This document shows positions 50,073 to 62,949 of a DNA stretch of 64,000 nucleotides, one piece after another. The stretch is from Solea solea (Eukaryota; Chordata; Actinopteri; Pleuronectiformes; Soleidae): NCBI RefSeq assembly GCF_958295425.1, contig NC_081138.1:25069733-25133732 (forward strand), in the 5' to 3' direction. A program made the position numbers and the translations under genes. How positions within the stretch are numbered: position 1 is the stretch's first letter; each line of letters begins with the position of its first letter. The notes beneath the pieces were generated by a model. The model was not told the origin of the DNA. It ran no database searches and was given only the letters and a program-made list of their open reading frames with translations.

Positions 50073-50089
50073 CAGCTGACTGTCAGCTG
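50073..50089. promoter_or_regulatory. 17-bp perfect palindrome with two E-boxes and Maf half-sites
   Basis: CAGCTGAC-T-GTCAGCTG is an exact inverted repeat with 8-bp arms. Each arm holds an E-box (CAGCTG) and a GCTGA/TCAGC half-site as found in MAREs. Read on the minus strand, the inner half-sites are separated by 3 nt rather than the usual 1-2. It lies just downstream of the candidate maf TATA box. Confidence 0.4.
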
Positions 50090-50136
50090 CACACAACAGC
50101 TCTCTGACTGTGGGTTATAATATACAGGCTCGTAAG

Positions 50137-50143
50137 TTTTATA
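50137..50143 (-). promoter_or_regulatory. TATA box candidate of maf
   Basis: The minus strand reads CGGTATAAAACT, a canonical TATAAAA about 660 nt upstream of the maf ATG. A weaker TATATTATAA lies at 50115-50124. It is the best TATA match between 49480 and 50200, but an initiator was not identified. Confidence 0.4.
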
Positions 50144-50242
50144 CCGAGCAATAATGTAGCATACTGGTTTATTTAATTCCTCTTTTATTACCTTTGAATG
50201 GAGTGAAGAAGCATGCAGTCCTATAAATGCAACACATTTAGG

Positions 50243-50268
50243 GATAGATAGATAGATAGATAGATAGA
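50243..50268 (+). repeat. (GATA)n microsatellite
   Basis: Six GATA units upstream of maf. Confidence 0.95.
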
Positions 50269-50269
50269 C

Positions 50270-53200
50270 AATATTTGCATATGTAAGCTCCTTAATTACA
50301 TATTTATAATCTTTTTTAATATTTTCAACTACAGCTTATTACTTTCTTCTTGACATCCCTTGACATATCCCTCTGTACAAATAACTACAGAATAGTACTT
50401 TAAACACTTTTGTGGTACAATAAATAATCCAGAAGTAATCCAGCATCATAGATAACAACTGTTATTATGTTAAAAATGATATAATTTTAAATTATAATTC
50501 TACACATTAGGGATGATGATGATGATGATGAGGATGAGAGGTAACTTACAAAGACCTCAGATCAAAAACATGACAGGTGGACAGAGGAGGTTCATCATGC
50601 CATTGGCACCATTATAAAACTCAACACTGCCACCTTTTGGTCGTGCCAGAGCATGGGATTCCCCTTTCAGTCAGTAACATAAGCCATATACACACATTTC
50701 AAAGAAACTTTCTTCTAAAGGGATTTTTTTTCCCCCTCACTTTAAACACTCACTTTGCACATAAGCAATATCACTGTTTTTTCTTTGACTTTGTTAAGGG
50801 AATGCCACCGAACGCTCCCCGTGACTGTCCACTGTGTCACTCGTGAAAAACAAACCTTCACTTCGCCGTGTGTCAGTGGAAGTGAATGCCAGTGAACCCA
50901 GTGATCCAAGCTGATATTATGTTGTACAGCCATAAAAATCACTTTATCTGCGCAGTGGCCCAGGCCGTCACAGTGGAGTCATATAAAGCACTCTTGTACT
51001 TTGCACTTTATCTCAGTTCAGAGGTCTGCTACTTTTAATTGATCTGTGTACAATAATAACATTGTCTGGGTATTCCTGCCTCCACTGTGTTTGTCCTGTC
51101 TAGTTAAGTGGTTGTAATGGTTCAAGCAGCGCTGTGTAAAAAAAAAAAAAAAGGGATATTTTGATTTAGCTGGTGGGCAGAGAGACAGAGACCACTGTGG
51201 TTCTTTTTACACATTCTATTCCACAACTTTGCAAAGGCATCACGGTGTCGCCGTGCAGAGTTTCAGCAAACCTGCTAAATTATTTTCATGCATTATGAAT
51301 TCTTCCACGAGGATGACATTAGTCTGGGAGTTTTACCCCCTGAAATTTTGACTCCCACACTGTGTTAGCGTCAACAGCAGAGTGTAATCAACTGATGACA
51401 TGTGGCAGTTTACTCATTCAATAATAACACAATTTAGGTGGAGGGGGGGGAAAAGGTGATGTAAGCTATAAGGCCGGGACTCTCTGGCCAGTCAGAGTGA
51501 TCTGCGTGATGATTTTCTGTGGCTGATTTTTGACAAGTTGCTGACAAATAACCATTTTTTTCCTGTGACAAAAACCTATAATTTCCACCCACCCCCCTCT
51601 CTCCAAGTGCATGATCTCATCTGTATGTGTGTGTGTGTGTGTAAAACAGATAATGTGTATCCTGGAAGCTCACTATTTAATGATAGGCCAAAGAAGTCAC
51701 GTTCCTGCTGCCAGGAGCGACGGAGAGCGATCCAGACGATCGGCCCGTATGTTTTCATAGCCACGAGGAGTTCGACACTTCCCTGCGGTCGTCCATATCG
51801 CTGGAGTTCAGTTTGTGCCTTGATAGTTTTGTCTGTTTGAAATCGAGGTGGAATATTCTCACAAACACGGTTTTGCTCAAACTTGAAAACGGCACAGTTT
51901 GTTCTTAGAACGTTGGAGAATATTTGGCTGAGAATAAATGAATAGAATAAACAGAAAGTATGTGTATTGAATTGCCTTCAGGGCAGACAATTAAAGCATG
52001 CCTTTACAATGTAATGAATATGAGATGAAACCTTGTATGACCGTCTTATATGCTTAAAAATATCATCGTCATCAATACTATGTCACTAGCAGTGAAATAA
52101 TTGTCATATACTGTATGTAATAACTATTTTTTGGTATTTTATTTACAAATCGGGGCCAGCATTCTGCTCATGGAAAACACTAATAGAAGTTAACGATAAT
52201 TATCCACGGCAGCGTTTTTTTTTTAATGTACTAACGGCATAAATAGATTCACTTGCTCGCGAAGATAGCACAACACCTTCCATGTGGTTGAAACAAAGTC
52301 AGATAAAAATGCTATTGTTACTATTTCCATTCTGTCGGCGTATCATCTGTTTGGGCTTACCTGTTCACTGGAAGGCACAGCAGTGGCCCGTTCCCTGGGG
52401 TACGGCCACAGCAGAGCGAGACTAATACACAAACGAAGCTAGAGCTCATTAGTCATGACAGAAGAAAGTGGCGGACCTAATTTTGCTGCTTTTGTTCCAC
52501 TGAAGTTATTGATGATATAGAGCTTGGGGGGGGGGGGGGATCTACGTGGAGAGAGATGAGGGGAATCTATCAGAAGAGAAAGGATGGAGTCCGTGTGACG
52601 AGGAGCAACGCAGACGATGTGAAACATTAAGGGGCCGATCCAGTTTCTCATGACTTTGTTGTCAGGCGTCAGGCGTGTGTGGTGGACAGCGCTCAGGTGT
52701 TTTCTGTCACGGATGTTTAACACAGTTGATGCAAACTTTTTGCACTATGATGCACATTCTTATTGTTATTAAACCTCTCTAAAATAGGCCGTTAACCCCT
52801 TGGAGATTACAGAGCACATTATGTACATTTCTTTTGTCGTGATGCACCAATTGTGAAATTCTGGGTCAATACTGATACCAATGTTGTGTTCGCTTTACTT
52901 TCATTATATGACGAAATCGTTAGAAAACGTAGCTTAACTGGTTTAAAGGCTGTTTGAGTGATCACACATTTATGAAATAACCTTTAATACTACACACAAC
53001 ACATTGATATTTCATGCGTTTGTTCAGTGTATAACAAAATCAGTGATGTCTGTGTCAGCAAATGTCTTCTCATGAGCTGAAAGGCAACAAATTGAAAATC
53101 TGCGATTCCTATTCTGAGCCAATTTTAACTCCGCATTGACACAATAAGAAGACTTCTGGTTTTGTTTTGAAATGGTGCGAGCGGGCGAAAATGTTGATCC

Positions 53201-53687
53201 CCGACTCAACTCCCCCCCCTTTTTTTTGGCAGCCTCTTGTCTCTTTATTGACATAATACACTCAAGGCTCTTTCAAAGCAATCAGGTACCTAAACATTGC
53301 ACGCTCTGTGATAAGTCTGTGAGAGCTCAGGGTTGCGCTGCTATGTGGAAAATCAGAAAAGTGTTTGACGACTCTCCAATTGATTTTCTGCACCACATAT
53401 GAAGAGTTTCCATAAGTCCCGGACTCTGCCGTCTTCGCTGAAGGAAATATCCACTGCACATACCATTATGGTATGGCAAAGACTCCACATGCAACATCCG
53501 TTATACTGACGTCTTGTCTATAGTGGCACTTAACTTATTTAAAGTTTTTAAGTTGTGCAAGTCATCAGGGGATGGATTTTCCTTTAGAGTATTAGCATTC
53601 ATATCTGTCTGAACTCTTTCTGGGGAGCAGTGGAGGGCGACTCAGTGGAAAGAGCAGAGGTCAGTGAGTCACTTTTATGTCTATTAG

Positions 53688-53730
<43 letters not shown>

Positions 53731-54459
53731 GGTTGCTCAGTTTCAGACAGGGCTTGATAAGGCCATCTAATCGGCCTCTTTGCATTCCAACACATTTGTA
53801 AGTCGCCCCTAACCTGAGCCTGTTATTGTGTCCGTGTCAGAATGTCAGAATTGGTGAATACCTGAAAGCGGATAGTGCCTGCAAATACACATGCAGCTGA
53901 AAAGTCACTTTTTCTTTTTTAAAACCTGAAGTGAAGGAGACAACAAAACTACCCGTGCTTTACATCTACTAGCTGGAATTGCTCTGGGGCAGTGCAATTT
54001 CATCAACAGTTTAGTGAGAACAATAAAGCTGGAATATCAATTTTCACCCCACCAGCAGAATGCGGGCACAGCCATGTCATAATTACCTTAATCCATTAGT
54101 CAGAAGGAGGGTGAGGCTGAGAAGGGTGCGATAGAGGACAGAGCAGACAAAACAAGGTCAGGAGGAGAGCAGATCTCTAGTCTTAGGTGGATTCTGGACG
54201 CCCTCTCTGACACTGGCGGAAAGTATTTGGGAGCCTACAGCTAGTGGGCTTTGTGTGATGGGAGAACTCTGGCACATGACCCTGCGTGAGCCACTATAAG
54301 TGCTGTGGGTTGACGCATGGCAAGGGACCAGCAGTAAACCAGCGAATGTGTTGCAGTGCTGTGAACAGCAGCCCCTCTCAGAGTCACATGGGCTCACGGT
54401 GACACAGAGTTTTGAGGTTGAATCTCTCCCATTCATTCGCCGTCCACTTCCAACTTGAA
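50270..54459. other. maf upstream flank, no gene seen
   Basis: Contains a GAT run near 50515-50532, a G14 run at 52526-52539 and GT arrays at 51627 and 53691. Open frames are short and unremarkable. Confidence 0.55.
53691..53727 (+). repeat. (GT)n microsatellite
   Basis: About 18 GT units. Confidence 0.97.
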
Positions 54460-54640
54460 TATTTGTCAAGTGAAATAACGTGGTCGCTAATTAATACTGC
54501 GTGGCCCATGAATGTTGGCCACTCTATTCACCACATGCAGAGTAATCGAAGAAGTCTGGTCAATATTGCAAAGGGGGTTGGCAGAGCAGCCTGCATATTA
54601 GCCATAATTACATTCACATGAGCAGAATGTATTGGTTTAC
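54460..54640. promoter_or_regulatory. enhancer-like block about 5 kb upstream of maf
   Basis: GGTCGCTAATTAATACTGCG, CAGAGTAATCG, GTCAATATTGCAAAGGG and GCATATTAGCCATAATTACA lie in 160 bases of repeat-free sequence. Candidate conserved element. Confidence 0.3.
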
Positions 54641-55424
54641 TGTCATGTGCATAGTTAATGTGTGTAGCATTTTATTGATGTATTAATTGTTAGATAGCTT
54701 TGCAGGGTTTGGACTTCAACACAACTTAGATATTCCTCTTTAATTTTATGTGCATGGTGTGACTTGATAAATACAGTACTTCCACTCCAATGATACCTTT
54801 CCTACATAACTAAACTGAGGTATACTCTATATAAAGAATGCAGGCAGTTCACTAAGTAATAGGAAACATTTAAAACATATCTAATTTCACCGTTGTTTGC
54901 ATTGACACTTTTAGCGAGTAGATGATATCTAATTCTACACCGTGGACCAAGTTTACCACGTTAAATTTAGCAAGGATACTGGCCAGCAATAGACGGTGAA
55001 TACATTCATAACAATGCGTCCACCTCCTTTTAGTTATTTACACAGAGCTGGTATGACTTGCAGCACTATCTGCAGGAGTTGTCACCTTCTTCTCAAGTCT
55101 CTGGCATGTCTCTAGCCCCCACCCTCAGCCTCTCGTATGCCCTTGAGCTACTGTAGCCCGCAGCTGACACTGACAATAAAGTTATAATTTTCACAATTAC
55201 AGAGTTTGCAAACTAATTAGAGAAGCGATTCCAGTAGAACTATCACAAAACATACTTATTAGCATCCGTGCTGAGATGTCTCATAACGCTCCAGCCCTCT
55301 ATTTATGAGAAAATAATAGTATTAGTGGTGGAATATAGCACACAGCTGTTATATCATGCTTGAATCATTGACCATATTATATAAAAAGTTTTCCAGTGGG
55401 CCGAATGAGGTCAACCAGGAAATT

Positions 55425-55600
55425 TACTGAATAGCCACCAGGGGGGTGACTCCTCTGGTTTCAAAAAGAGACTAGTTTGAAAGGAAGTCTATGGGAATAT
55501 GAGTCTATTTCTTTATTTATAATGTCTGTAAACATGTTCTCTGGCTGCCACGTGGCTTGTATCTCCATGTAAATAAACACCCCAAATCACATGACGTTTA
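55425..55600 (+). repeat. 5' part of the CCACCAGGGGG dispersed repeat
   Basis: It reads GCCACCAGGGGGGTGACTCC, then CTGGTTTCAAAAAGAGAC and GAAAGGAAGTCTATGGGAA, matching the front half of the repeat whose back half is seen at 17612-17930. Truncated at its right side. Confidence 0.5.
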
Positions 55601-55877
55601 ATGATTTGTTTTGTTGCTCTTTAACTTGCCGAAATCAACTTCTATGGCGTTTTCTCATTCACTCATCAGCCGTTGCGTAGTTATTACACTGATTGTAATG
55701 AGACATCAGCCCATTGTGTTCGACACAGTGTTTGTCAAATCTGCCAATATTGACTATTGACTTAGTGAGGAAAGACACGCAGGAGCAGAGGCTGTCTGTT
55801 ACGCCAAAGCCACATTTTGATGAGTGTTGTTCCCTTCCACTTACGTGAAAGAATATAGAAAAGTCTATTTGTCTTTC

Positions 55878-56020
55878 AGCTGCCCTCATATGGGTCACAA
55901 GAGCAGATTTTTCTGATTTGGGGTGAAGTGTCTTGTCCAGGGTCACATCAGCAGTGTGTGAACCCCCCTGACCTTCGTTGGAAGAGGCCTTGTTGTGCCA
56001 CTGATCCACCACTGCCCCAT
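55878..56020 (-). repeat. degraded tRNA-derived SINE copy, minus orientation
   Basis: The plus strand shows GAAGTGTCTTGTCCAGGGTCAC, the gapped GAACCCCCCTGACCTTC segment and CCACTGATCCACCACTGCCCC, which is the reverse complement of the SINE head. The B box is damaged by substitutions. Confidence 0.55.
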
Positions 56021-56639
56021 AGATTTAGACTAAAACCTAATAAAATGTCTTTTTATCAGACAGATGCAGCTCAGTGACTGGAGATGAATGGATATTTGTG
56101 CATGGACGACCAAGCTGCTCTGGTGTCTCATAATCCTCTGAACATGGATGTCTGCAGTCAAGATGCTCGTCATCGTCCCCACATAACGAGTAAGTGTAAA
56201 CACACAAATAGACACAATGACACAAACCCTCCCACAAACAGGAAGGACACGCGTGCGCATGCTCGTTGACTAATGAGGGATTTTCTGACCTTTCTTCGTG
56301 TACCCCTGGAGAATATTGATGAATCCCCTTTTAAAAATAACTCTCGCCTTGTAGGGTCATTAAATGATTTACAGTTATTTCACCAACACGTAATTATTAC
56401 ATTTATTATGTTGGACTGTACGGTGTTGGGCCATTGTAGTAGAAGGTGGACCTTTTAACGCGCCATGGAGGCGACCAAAAATGTTATTCATTTATTTATT
56501 GTGGCTCTATTTTATTCAAGTTTGTTTTTTATTGAACTAAACCTGAAGCACGGCAAAGTCTGAGTTGTAAAAAAAACAAAGTTATTGAATGAGAAACCTC
56601 AAAATTTCAACCGTGGGTTTGGACTAATCTTATTTAAAT

Positions 56640-57330
56640 TTCCCATAATATCCTGCCGTTTTAAAACTCACGTCATGATTTGCAACCATTTCTAATTGTA
56701 GGATTTGTGTTGACATTTATTGTCATACGCTCTAATGCTCGATGACAAAACCCTTGAAACGTGAGTGGATGAATTTTGGCCCCTCTCGGATCATTCCCAT
56801 TATCCATGTCATAATTGAACGCGGTGAGCTAAGTATTCACAGGTATAATGTCACATTTGCTCTTATGGAGAAAAAAAGAGACTAATTACCACATTTAAAT
56901 TTCAAGGCTACTGAATTACCTTAACAAATCATGTCATTGGCCCAAAAGTTTGCATCACTTGCTTCACTGTGCGATCCAAAGCAGTAACAGTATTATAAGG
57001 GGCTTTGTGTGTGTGTGTGTGTTGAATCATGCAGTCTGGATCTGTTTCTAATAATGATATCTTCTCAGCTAAGCTGGTTAAAATGTCATCTGACTGTGGT
57101 TGTGAGCATGGCCCTTCAAACGCTCCCAGCGGGTGAGGTGCTTAATGTTTATGTGAGCCCTGTGTTCAGCACACGGCATTAAAAACCCAACCGAAGCCCA
57201 AATGAAGATGATTTAAACCAACTCATTTGAGGAACATTTAATTACCATTGGAGCGTAATTGAATGTTTCTCTGAAGTGCTGAGTGATTCCTAATGAAATG
57301 AGGAGGACGGGGGAGATACTGATGAGGCTG
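56640..57330. promoter_or_regulatory. enhancer-like block about 7 kb upstream of maf
   Basis: Repeat-free, AT-rich sequence with TTTCTAATTGTAGG, TTTATTGTCATACG, CATGTCATAATTGAACG, ACATTTAATTACCATTGG and GCGTAATTGAATG, interrupted only by a short GT run at 57007-57022. The longest such block in the right flank. Confidence 0.3.
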
Positions 57331-59696
57331 AGCGCGGAAGCCGATAGTCAGGTCTATTCTCAGCCTACAGCATGGATAAAAAGATCAGAGAAGCAGCTGC
57401 TGGACGAACAAATCCATCCTCGCTAAATTATCCTCAAAATGGCAAAAAAAACGGCTTAGTGGCAGTGCAGGTTATTGAGTCCCGAATGGCTTTAGTTTAT
57501 TTCTAAAGGTTTATTCAATGAGTCTCTACACACATTGCTGGTGTGCATGAACAATAGGAATTCCCAAAGTGCAACGCTAATGATTTGAAAAAAAAAAAAA
57601 AATTGGAAGTAACCTGCAATATTCTAGCGACTATATTTATGTTGAAAAGACATATGTTCAATGTCCCGAGCCTCTGCGAGCATGAGCACAACAATGAGGC
57701 TGCATTTCACTTGTGGCTTGTTTCCATCATGGTATAATCCGGTACAATACCGTTCCACTTGGTGGAAGCACGGCTTTGTACATGTCACTATAGATAACTG
57801 ATTCAGAAAACCGAACATTTTGTTAATCCACTTAAATAGCAGCAGAAGAAAACTTGGTTGGTTTTCAGTTCCATGTTAACAAGAAGCAGTTTGTACACCA
57901 GCCTCGGTTTGGGAGGCGTTGAGGCGTGTTATGTAGGGCCCTCTTTGTCCATTTTGCTTGGGAGCCCCAAATTTCCCTGAAACCCTTTTCTGCTTTTGAG
58001 TTTCAACAGAGATTTGAGCGTAGAGATGGATCGTGTGACCGAGGAGGAGATAAGTGTGGTGTGGTGGTGACAGGTGTGCTGCTCAGCCAGTAAAAAAAAA
58101 CCTTCCTCTGGACCCTTGTTGTTAAGTGGAGGCTATTGGCCCTGCCATTGTAGAGAGCATATTTCATGGCCTTTGGAAATTCCCACATCCTCACACCTCT
58201 ACCATCTATTAGAGGGAATCTCAATGGCCTGCTCCTCTCTAAGTGTATATTTGTGTGTGTGTGTGTGTGTGTGCCTTTGACAGGAAAATAGAGCTAGTGA
58301 ATGCTCCTACACGTGTATGCAGGTAAATATGTGTCTCACTCTCTACGAGTGGTGGAGGCAGAATATGACCTACTCATGCCCCCGTCAGTGTCGGTAAGCC
58401 CAAAGGCCTCAAGGCAGAGGAGGCTGAACAAATCTACCTATTAGCTTCTTTGGAGGTCAGAGTAAACTGTCAAAACAAAAATAACGATGGAGTACTTTAT
58501 GTTCTCATTGACTCCTTCCTTCCTTTCTGCCTCTGTTGAACTTGCCTGAGAGAGCACTCTGCGGGTCTCCGTTTGTCCGTGTTGTGTTTCTAACGAGGCT
58601 TCGACATAAAGAAGCAAACGGAAGCTGGTTGGTTAAATGCTAGTGACGCTATTATAAGGTTAAACCCAGAGTATACAAGCCTGCAGCCTGTATGTTGAGA
58701 GCATTTCCTGCAGAACAATGAGTCTCCAGGCTTGTCTGACATGGGGGAGACTGGGGAGAGTGTGACTGAGGGGGAGAGAGAACCAGAAAGAGAGAAAGAG
58801 TCGGATCGTTGCAACTACCCTGATAAAGTTCATATTTCTGGAATTGCATTATAACATAATAAGGGAATGTGTGGTGAGTGTTACAGGCAAATATGGTAAT
58901 TATGTCAGATCATCTTGATAAACTTTGTATTATGGTCTGTACATACATACGTACTGTGCATTTGAAGTGAAGTCAAGATGGTATAATCTGGCTTATTAAA
59001 TGTAGGATTAATACTTTTCACATAGTTAGTTAGTTATTAGTTATATTAGTTATTAGTATAATTGCAAAACTTATTTGAAAAAAAAATTAAATATAAAATT
59101 TAAAAAAAATACATTTAAAAAAAATAAATACATGGAATAAATGTTAAAGTTAAAAAGCATCATATGTAATGCAGTATACTTCAAGAGCTTTCATAAACAT
59201 AGCATGCTTTGCTGTGTTCACTCCACACAGCAATCCACTAATGTCTCAACATGTGCATGCTTTCCAAACACAGAACATGCAAAGTAAATCAAATGAAACG
59301 TCAAATGAAATGCACCTCTAACCTTGTATAACATTTTTTGCACGTATCATTTAAGAGGACTAACACCTAAGTGCACCACTGAGAGGCCAGAGCAGCATAC
59401 TGTATAACATTACCATTGCTTAAGAAACATCAGGGAAACCTGGCAAGCTGGGTCAGGCACATGAAGACACTAAGCAGAGGTTTGCATATACAGTGAGCAT
59501 AAAACATTAAACACAACAACACATTTTTGAAGCCAACCACCAATGAATGTTCTGTGGAGATTAAAAGACTAATATCAGCATTATTTGACACTTTTCTTTT
59601 TTTATTAAACAACAGTCTCTCTGTTGTAGTTAAAATAAAGAAAGGCTCCATTATCAGTTAATGCTACACTGGTAGTATGCTAGATATATAACTTCT

Positions 59697-59698
<2 letters not shown>

Positions 59699-59730
<32 letters not shown>
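59699..59730 (+). repeat. (AC)n microsatellite
   Basis: About 15 AC units. Confidence 0.97.
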
Positions 59731-59732
<2 letters not shown>

Positions 59733-60091
59733 GTGAACATTTAGACACAAGTATACTAGGCATTGTGCTCTAAGAATTGGGCTAATGTTCAATATAGACA
59801 TCACATGGCTGTTGTACATTCAGACCAGACACTGAAATGCACTGAAATTGACTAATAAAAGCTCATCTAATCTAAATTGTGGTTTGTGACTCCAGAGTTC
59901 TGGTGTTGGAGCGCACATGGACAATGACACCCAGTAGTCAGAACACATCCTCTAACCAGGCTGACATTCCAAACAGCAATTACAGCACCGGGCCCACCAA
60001 TCCAGACCAAAACACCTACTTACAAACACAATGGGCATCACTGTTCACACACAAGGGCAACCCTCTTTGGACCCACTTCATTCTTCTGTCC

Positions 60092-60125
60092 CCCCTCCCT
60101 CCCTCCCTCCCTCCCTCCCTCCCTC
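60092..60125 (+). repeat. (CCCT)n microsatellite
   Basis: About 8 CCCT units. Confidence 0.95.
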
Positions 60126-61937
60126 TGCTATTGGCCAGTATTAATCTTAACTCATTCATTAGGAAAATTCTCAAGTCATTACATGTTCTCACATTAATGT
60201 TATTGCCATGACAACAGGTCAGATTTGGGTCGTGTGTTTGCTATCGGGCGAGTCACTTGAATAGTGAAAGGTATTTATTATTATTGTATGGTAACAGATA
60301 AGGCAGAAATCATTGGAACTTAAATGTTTGCCATTCATATGCGCTTAGACACTGTCTCGCTTTTCCAACAACTCCCAGACATCATTTTGTGAATTTTCTT
60401 GAAGACGTAGAGCTAAAAACAATCATCACGGGTGTTCAAATGCTTGTATGTCATGCACACGGCTGTTATTCACACCACATAATTATGTGTTAATGGCCTG
60501 CACAGCAAAATCTGGTTTGTAATTCAGTGTAACATGAAATATCCCAGATGTTATTGAAATAGCTGTAGCTCGACTGAAATGTTTTCACACCCTCCCTCTG
60601 AAAACAGTGCATGTGGTTAAGATGAAGTGCCATTAGCTGCTCTTTTTTTTCCCCAAGCGGCTAAAATTACAGCGGGTATGTTTGTTTCAAATGAACATAC
60701 GTATAATGTAATGATGATAATGACAATGAAAAGAGTTGGATGATGAGACTCTTTCGTTGACTATTAACTGTTTAATCTGCTCTGATCATTACAAATCATA
60801 AAATGATATATATAAAAAATGCAAACATACATCCACGTCGCACCCTATAAGTTGAGTTGCATCACAGACCCGTGGAAAAAAAGTCGTGTTTGCAGTAAAC
60901 ATGTATGTTGGTGGCTGCTTTGCAGAACCATCTGCAGCAAAGCCAGCTCACTGCTGGGCCGTGCAAGAACCAAGTCTTGTGCAACGCTCCCTCAAAAGAA
61001 CATTTGTTCACCATCTGTGTCTGCGGCTGCTCCCACTCGCTCAAGTAAAGATGCAGCTCTGCTTTACTTTCTTACAATTCAGAACATGTTGCCACTGGGT
61101 TTTCTACCTGTCTTCACTTAACACAAAAAAAAGATATATATGTATCTGGAAAACTCTAAATAAACTTGTTCTGTGACATTGAAATATCACCCTTCTTTAG
61201 GATCATGACAACATAATCCCTGCATAAATACAACTACTTCTTTTATATTTTTATATATATATATATCACTGAGAGACCCCTGACCAGTAGGGTATGTTTT
61301 GATGACAGCTATGTGTTTCCTGTTGTGCCCCATTCAGGCTGCAGCTGGCTGTTAAAGGAATTAGTCCAGGCTGGAAACATTGAAATGATTCCAGGTAGAC
61401 TCACTCACGTCCGCATATAGACACCAGATAAACCTGAGTTATAGAACGACAGGAAAATGGATCCATTAGAGACCACTGTATCTCTACATGAATGATTAAA
61501 AGTGGGGCAGGCAGGATTGTGAGAAATTTAGTCGACTGTTAAATAAATTTTGTTTTGTCATCAAGGTTTTCTGTTCTGAGTTTTCCTTTTTTTTTGGTTG
61601 CTTTGCAGCATAATGGGCAGCTCTTGCCATTGCTGTAATATTGACCATTGAATATTGTAAATACAGCTGTTTAGCAGTAGAACAGCCAATAGGAGCTCTT
61701 TCTTCAAGTCAGATTTTCAGAGACGAGAGGAGGTGCAGAAGTTTACTCTCAGATGTCTTGATTGACATTATGCTGAAAAGCAGTCTTATATAAAGTACCC
61801 TTAAGGATTACTGGAATAAACTTTCTTTCTTTTTATAATATTACTTAAGTCTTAAAGTGTACTCAAGTATCAAAAAAAAAATGTACTTGAGTTTAAGAAG
61901 TAAAGGTATTAAAAAGTGAGTAGTAAGGATTGCACAT

Positions 61938-62146
61938 GGTGGCTCAGTGGTTGTTGGAGTTGTCTTTCAACTGGAAGGCTGTGGGATAAATTCCTGGCCC
62001 TGCTAGTCTATGTATGTACCCTTTGAGCAAGACACTTAACCCCATGTTGCAGTGTGTGAATGCGTATGAAAGACGTGTGAATGGCAACACTGTAGTGTAG
62101 CTCATCAAGATTAGAAAAGTGCCATATAATTACAGAGCATTACCAA
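61938..62146 (+). repeat. tRNA-derived teleost SINE copy
   Basis: It begins GGTGGCTCAGTGG (A-box-like head), then carries the characteristic GCAAGACACTTAACCCC segment, a GTGTGAATG-rich middle, and a tail resembling AGAAAAGTGCCATATAA (from the widespread AGAAAAGCGCTATATAA consensus). The B box is degenerate. Family recognition is from memory of teleost repeats. Confidence 0.65.
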
Positions 62147-62647
62147 CTCTTCTTCTCCTTCTGATTGTATGTGATAATAAGTGTTGTAGAGTAAAAGTAA
62201 AAGTTGCTAGAGATATAAATAAAAAAGTCTTTATTAAGTGCAGATACATGAGTTTTGTACTTACAATAAGGACAGTAACAAAGAAAGGATTTTAGTTTGA
62301 GCTCAGGCCAGAAAACTCGATCGTGACTCAGGCTGCAGTAACATCAACACGGAGAACTAATACAGACATGTCCCTTCTCTGTTACCCTCCTTCCTCGCTT
62401 CCAGCGCACTCACATTCACACATGTCCAATCAACACTGTGTCATTGTCCGGCTCAGTGGAATCTCTCCACTCATTTCTGTCTTTCCTCTTTTGTTTGGTT
62501 AAGCGGGGGCCAGAGGTTTTGGCTCTGTCTATATGTAGGTGGAGTTTTTGTGAAATCTGAGTGGTTTAAACTGCCTGGTGACAGTTTGCTGAACCGCCAA
62601 TCAGACGCTGTGCTTAGACTATGCAAATGACCTTATGATGTGGGGGG

Positions 62648-62876
62648 TGGTCGTGGATCAGTAGTGGGGCTGGTCGTCTACCAACCCGGATGGTGGTGTG
62701 TTCGATCCCCAGCACTGTTAGTGTAGTATAGCGAGACACTGAACCGTTAAATGTCGCTCCTGACAGCTGTGCTGGCAACGTGTGAATGGTATGATAGATG
62801 TGTTATAGAAAAGATGGGCTGTAGGAAAGTGAGTGAATGGGTGTGAATGGGTAAATGGCTGTATACCAGCTGATAG
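62648..62876 (+). repeat. tRNA-derived teleost SINE copy with intact B box
   Basis: The head reads GTCGTGGATCAGTAGTGGGG, followed by a good pol III B box (GTTCGATCCCC) near 62699-62709. Next come GCGAGACACTGAACC, TGTGCTGGCAACGTGTGAATGG and a GTGAATGGG-rich tail. It resembles the neighbouring copy at 61938 and is the best preserved of the four copies found. Confidence 0.7.
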
Positions 62877-62949
62877 CCAGCTCTGTTCCATCCTATTTTC
62901 ACTGAATTTCAGCACCTTCCATCTTCGGTCTGAGATTTAAAGTCCCGAG

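Larger units (their letters stand above)
49479..50110 (-). promoter_or_regulatory. maf: maf 5' leader and proximal regulatory region
   Basis: The sequence upstream of the ATG is CpG-rich near the gene. It holds an A-run (T-run on minus) at 49572-49588, a CTGACGTCAG element at 49941-49950, a CCAAT motif on the plus strand at 49982-49986, a GCTAATTAAC homeodomain-type site near 50005 and a palindrome at 50073-50089. If the TATAAAA at 50137-50143 is used, transcription would begin near 50110 and this whole stretch would be a leader of about 630 nt. The transcription start is inferred, not seen. Confidence 0.5.
57331..61937. other. intergenic, no gene seen
   Basis: Contains an A-run at 57588, GT and AC arrays, an A/T-rich stretch at 59020-59150 with TTAGTTA repeats, a CCCT array and a TA run near 61250. 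No coding exon recognised. Confidence 0.55.

Noticed and set aside
60665..60695. Dyad GTATGTT...GAACATAC
   Set aside because: Seven-base arms with an AT-rich loop; expected by chance in a 64-kb AT-rich window.
62648..62720. Possible tRNA gene
   Set aside because: A- and B-box-like motifs are present, but the cloverleaf is not complete and the downstream sequence matches a tRNA-derived SINE.
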